From Luscinia megarhynchos (taxonomy: Eukaryota; Chordata; Aves; Passeriformes; Turdidae): DNA of 64,000 bases. The notes below the pieces were generated by a model. It was not told where the DNA came from, searched no databases, and saw nothing but the letters and a program-made list of their open reading frames with translations. Positions 59,901-64,000 of this stretch are shown piece after piece; the stretch's first letter is position 1, and each line of letters starts with the position of its first letter. The stretch is from the NCBI GenBank assembly GCA_034336665.1, contig CM067566.1, positions 14,986,330 through 15,050,329 of the forward strand. Direction: 5' to 3'. Position numbers and translations under genes: made by a program.

Positions 59901-61589
59901 TCCATACCAGGATATGGCAGCTAAAAGCTGGCTGATGTAATCCTCAGGCTCACTCAGCTGGGATGGAAGGTATCAGCTGGAGCTCTGTGCTCAGAATGAG
60001 CATGGGACACACTCTCCACACAAACAGGAGCTGAACTCATTGGGGGGGTTTAGCAGGAGCCTGAAGGGAAACACAAAAGTCTCAGCTGGCAAGGATGTAA
60101 GAAGAAAACAGAGGGAGAGGCGAAATCTATTCTCCATGACACAGATGGACCAAAAGTAGGAAGGATTAAATTTCAGTAAGGAAGACTTAAAACGGATAGA
60201 AGGAAGGTAATAACAGCATTTGCAGTGTACATATTTACTGTTCAAGGTTATGAAATCTGTCATTTGTAACTGAGAAAGATGTTAACATCAGGATTGGACA
60301 CTGCATTGGACAGGACCTGAGCTAGAATCAGTAGCTCTATCCAGCTTCTGATATTGTGAAACAGGATTGATTAACAAGATTTAAAAAACAGCCAAAAGAA
60401 GCGAGTGCAGCAGCAAGCACTGGGACAAAGCAAGCAGACACCAGCTGAACAGTGCAGAGGACAAACCTCAGCCCTGGCACCAAGCTGCTCTCGTGACAGG
60501 GAACCCACCACCGGTGCTGGACTATGTGACAAGCACCAACACACAGCAACAAGGGGGGAACAGCAGCAGAATAGAACCAGAAAGATCCAAATTTTGACAT
60601 TGGCTTTCCACAACACTCCAGTTCCTCTAGCCTAGTGCACTGGACTGTCTCCCTGATACTTTACAAGCTGTGACTGGCCCAAGCTTAGAAAGGCCTAGCA
60701 GTGGAAGGGCTGGAGCTGATGTAGGACGACTCCAATGCCTCCTTTGCCTTCTACAAGGCAGGTAAATCAATTCCACACAATTACTCCAATGCCATTAGCA
60801 GAATATCTATGCAAAGAATCACTACTAGGGCTTTGGTCCTTGCTTTTGAGAAATGAGGGTCTAGCACAAAAACTGGCTGGAGTATTTATTCATTCCCACA
60901 TGGAAGCCAAAGAGATCGTGGTCAGTGAATGGCTGAACAGGCACCATAAAGCATTACCTCAGATGCAGCAGGATTTTCTCTGCTCCAATGCCAAAAGTAA
61001 TTTTAAGGGACTAAAGACACTCAGATTTTTTGATCAGCCCAACAGGTGGGTCCTCTGCTATTGCATTAGGGACATTGTCTCCCATCAGTGGCTAGTGCTG
61101 AGTCACCACAGCTTCATTTTCATTGCACCTACCCCTTGAGAGAGTCCCATGGGCAGAAAGCATCAATCTGAAAACAACGACCCACAGCTTCCAGGTTAGA
61201 TACATGTGATACTTCAGGAATTGTTCTCAGAAGAAACTCACTTATCACAGCTCCTGCTGCCTTGGCTGTAGAAAGGTGGCTGGTGGCTCTATTGCTGCTA
61301 TTAACAGCAGTGTCAAGTTTAAATCAAAACTGCAGGAAAATTTTTGTCTGACAGTCAGAGCTGTCAGGATTGTACTTGGTAGCATCAACTCATGCACCTT
61401 CTTGTGTTGATTTAGTGTATCAATCCTAAGAATATGCTGTCCAATGCTGGATATTAAGTTTCATTTCACACTTCTCAGTACATCAAATGCATCACTTCCT
61501 AAGAATCTGCAATTCCACTTATTTTAAACTGTCAGCATCAAACAAGTGATTACAGAGCTACCTTGATACTTAATGTATTTTCAGGGACA
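53901..61589. other. Upstream flank, no gene recognised
   Basis: AT-rich sequence without a supported exon. It includes a G/T-rich low-complexity stretch (about 56868-57003). A 134-codon open frame at 60735-61139 (+) has no recognisable family or exon context. I looked for the C-terminal exons of TAPT1, the neighbour of PROM1 in mammals, and did not recognise any. Confidence 0.55.
56868..57003. repeat. G/T-rich low-complexity stretch
   Basis: The + strand is built almost only of G and T (TTTTGTGGGGTTTTGTGAG and similar), ending in a T-run. It could be low-complexity sequence or a worn retroelement tail. Confidence 0.7.
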
Positions 61590-61905
61590 GCAGAAAGGGA
61601 GCCTCAACATGGACAAACTTTTTACAAGGGCATGTAGTGATGGACAAGGGGGAATGGCTTCAAACCGGGAGTAAGTTCAGATTAGGCATTAGGAAGAAAT
61701 TCTTTTCTGTGAGGCTGGTGGGACACAGGCACAGTGTCCAGAGAAGCTGTGGCTGCCCCATCCCTGGCAGTTCAAGGCCAGGTTGGATGTGGCTCTGAGC
61801 AATCTGGTCTAGTGAAAGGTGTCCCTGCCCATGGCAGTGGGGTTGGAATTAGAAGATACTTAAGGTCCCTTCCACCCAAACCATTCAATGATCTGTGATC
61901 TAAGT
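61590..61905 (+). mobile_element. CR1 LINE, 5'-truncated, 3' end intact
   Basis: This is the best-preserved repeat of the window. GGGAGCCTCAACATGGACAA is followed by GGACAAGGGGGAATGGCTTC, ATTAGGAAGAAATTCTTTTC, a TGGCTGCCCCATCCCTGGCA block, and finally GGTCCCTTCCACCCAAACC with degenerate 8-mer repeats like ATTCAATG. The order is that of the CR1 3' end, read on the + strand. It is 5'-truncated, as most CR1 copies are. Confidence 0.9.
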
Positions 61906-63945
61906 ACCTGTCAGGACTGGGCATCACAGGGACATACTCCTGATACTGAAAACAGTCAATAAAGATATCACTGCTCTTATCCAACAAACTGAGCATGGAT
62001 GGGAAGAAAAACAAACATAAAACCTGAGACTTCCTTGAACACCAAAAATGGCCCTATTAAAAACATATAGTCTTGTAACATAGCTCTCATACCACCAATC
62101 CAAGATTATTAACTTCTGATATGAAAATGTGGAAGCAGGAAACACAACATATAATGCATGCAACATGTTTGCCTATACAATACAGGATTTATGCAGCAAA
62201 GTTTGTATTAGAACTGCACAAGTCAGCTTAAAAAAATTAGGATCCCAGGGAGTGCTGCTGCAACCCACATCTTCATACACACAAAAATTGACTCCTCTCT
62301 CCCCCCAGTGCTCAATACTTGCTCACAGTTCATCTGTCAGACAGAACTGCCTCCAACTGAGAATGAACCTCAGCTCTGCTTGATAGCATCACTCTCCTAG
62401 GCAGTGGTGATGAATGGAAGCAATGACAGCCTGCACAGCCTAAAGCTGCAGCTGTGAAGCACAGGTGGGCAGCTGTTACAAGGGCACATTTTAAAATCTG
62501 AGTTTATTTCATCACAAATATGATAAGTGTTTTGGTCAAAATTGAGAATTTAAAAAAAAATCTATTTCCATTTTGGATTTTTCTGTTATTATAACTGTGA
62601 GCTTACTAATAAATATTCTTTACATATTTATGATCTTTTACAACTCTGCTGGCAGTGTTCTTCTAAATCAGGGTATACTGAAGTCCTAACTAGACTCAGG
62701 TTTGATAGGTATGGTTGATGAAAGTTACTATGAAAAAGACTTACAGAAATGATACCTCAAATGTTTTCTGACAGCCTTCACAGTCTAAACATTTTATACC
62801 ATGCTATACAGAAAAACTTCTGAGATAAAGGTGGTCCCAACTGCAGCTCCCCCTGACAGCTGCTCAGTATTTACACAAAGCTATTTGTTCCCTGCAGTCA
62901 GCAAAATAAGACAGTCCAAATTTCCAAGAGTGAGCACTTACTCTGAAGAAGTTTCAAAAGCAAATTTTGTTTAGCATTGTGAAGAGCATTCTAAAGCTAT
63001 GACTCCCCAAGAATGAATTGGTACACTCCAATTGGTACACTGAATTGGTAAACTCCTAGTTTACTCACAATGGAGGAGCCCACTTTATAAGACCAAAAGT
63101 TGCAGTGTTTCAGGAGCTTCACAGAGTCTGATTACATTTGTCTATAATTAAGTTGTATCCGTCCTTCCTCACCACCACCAAGAAGATTCACATCTCCAGC
63201 CCAACACCTGAGCTGGCACAGCAGCCACAAATGGGCAAATACTGGCTTTAACAACAACAGTGACCTCATCAATTATGCTGAGTCACAGAAACACACTTCA
63301 GAACAAATTATTAGGCTTCACAAAATTTTGCACCACAAACAATTAAGACAAAGTTGAAACATTTCCACAAACTCACTTTAAATTAAGAGGAGAGTAAATT
63401 AACAGCATGCTTCTGATTGTAAAACTACTATGCTTGAGGGAAAATTCTGCTTGGCTGATGAAAATCAGAAAGGCTTCAAAAGATTAATTAAATAATCCTG
63501 TCAAAACCAGTTGTTTCTTAATGCTCCCATAATGAATAATACTAATTATAAATATACACTGTACTCAATGTGTGGTTTTGGAATTAATTTGGCAACTGTG
63601 ACTAGCTGAAATACCACTGCTTGCCTAGATTTTATTTTTGGATTGATTTATCAATTCAAGAACTTAATTTATTCACTACTTAACCTCTCATGTTCTTGTA
63701 TGTATCACTTTAAAATAGGAGCTTTTCAAGAAAAGCCAGATGAACAGCTGTGTCTGTGGATGAGAAACCTAGTGTTGCTGTTTTTTCTTGTTTAGTGGTT
63801 TGTTCCCCCTCAGCCACCTCTAGAGTTCTGAGAGGACCACCCAGGGCCAGAGAAGCAGCTGTGACTTTTCCCTAAAGATACACTGCTAGATATCCAAGGA
63901 GTCCCTATAAATCGTGAACAAAGAGATGAGAACAGAGTGCTGTGT
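61906..63945. other. Upstream flank, no gene recognised
   Basis: AT-rich sequence. A short triplicated motif (ATTGGTACAC, ATTGGTACAC, ATTGGTAAAC) lies at 63017-63053. No exon or other repeat is recognised. Confidence 0.55.
63017..63053. repeat. Triplicated ATTGGTAC/AAC motif
   Basis: Three copies of ATTGGTA(C/A)AC, spaced 14 and 13 bases apart. Small tandem expansion. Confidence 0.75.
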
Positions 63946-64000
63946 TTGCCATGCTCCCTGCAGCAGCCCCTCGCGTACACCGGGGCGCTTGGGGCCCCCA
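63946..64000. other. GC- and CpG-rich window edge, possible start of a CpG island
   Basis: The last bases (CCCCTCGCGTACACCGGGGC followed by a GC-rich run) contain several CpGs, unlike the preceding 25 kb. This may be the edge of a second CpG island or a GC-rich repeat; the window ends too soon to tell. Confidence 0.3.

Noticed and set aside
36011..63945. Possible C-terminal exons of TAPT1, the mammalian neighbour of PROM1
   Set aside because: I scanned for its recognisable membrane segments and C-terminal motif and found none. The gene probably lies further right.
1..64000. CRISPR arrays, operons, phage or other microbial systems, tRNA and rRNA genes
   Set aside because: There are no regularly spaced repeats and no dense coding, and I recognised no tRNA-like cloverleaf or rRNA segment. 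The window is vertebrate intron and intergenic DNA.

Overview
The window looks like vertebrate nuclear DNA, most likely from a bird. It is AT-rich, has very low gene density, contains a sharp CpG island, and carries spliced exons of one recognisable gene. Two things point to a bird: CR1-type LINE fragments are the only clear interspersed repeats, and there is an LTR-like block of a style I associate with songbird endogenous retroviruses. The placement within birds is an inference and is weaker than the gene call.

The one supported gene is PROM1 (prominin-1, CD133), on the minus strand and read from right to left. A CpG island at about 34.4-36.0 kb holds the promoter and at least one candidate noncoding first exon (splice donor after 35591, used as GTGAGT). 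A 5.5 kb 5'UTR intron leads to coding exon 1 (start codon 30085-30083, exon to 29866). Coding exons 2 to 6 follow at 14017-13959, 11104-11078 (a 27-nt microexon), 9574-9369, 3014-2894 and 265-202. Together they encode 232 residues in one continuous frame: signal peptide, N-terminal extracellular segment, first transmembrane helix, cysteine-rich loop, second transmembrane helix, and the start of the first large extracellular loop. The rest of the gene lies to the left of position 1. Every junction fits canonical splice signals except the intron after coding exon 4, which uses a GC donor that the reading frame independently requires.

From 36 kb to 64 kb is the upstream flank of PROM1. I found no convincing exon there. 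It contains scattered CR1 copies of different ages (a well-preserved one at about 61.59-61.90 kb and an old antisense one at about 46.0-46.56 kb), an LTR-like segment near 53.6-53.9 kb, an AT microsatellite, a hairpin-forming inverted repeat at 39.25 kb and several small tandem duplications. The last 50 bases become GC- and CpG-rich, which may be the edge of another island.

I saw no tRNA, rRNA, CRISPR array or gene cluster, and nothing that looks like a new multi-gene system. The most informative observations are the GC-AG intron, the conserved 27-nt microexon, a small upstream ORF overlapping the PROM1 start codon, and multiple possible first-exon donors in the CpG island.
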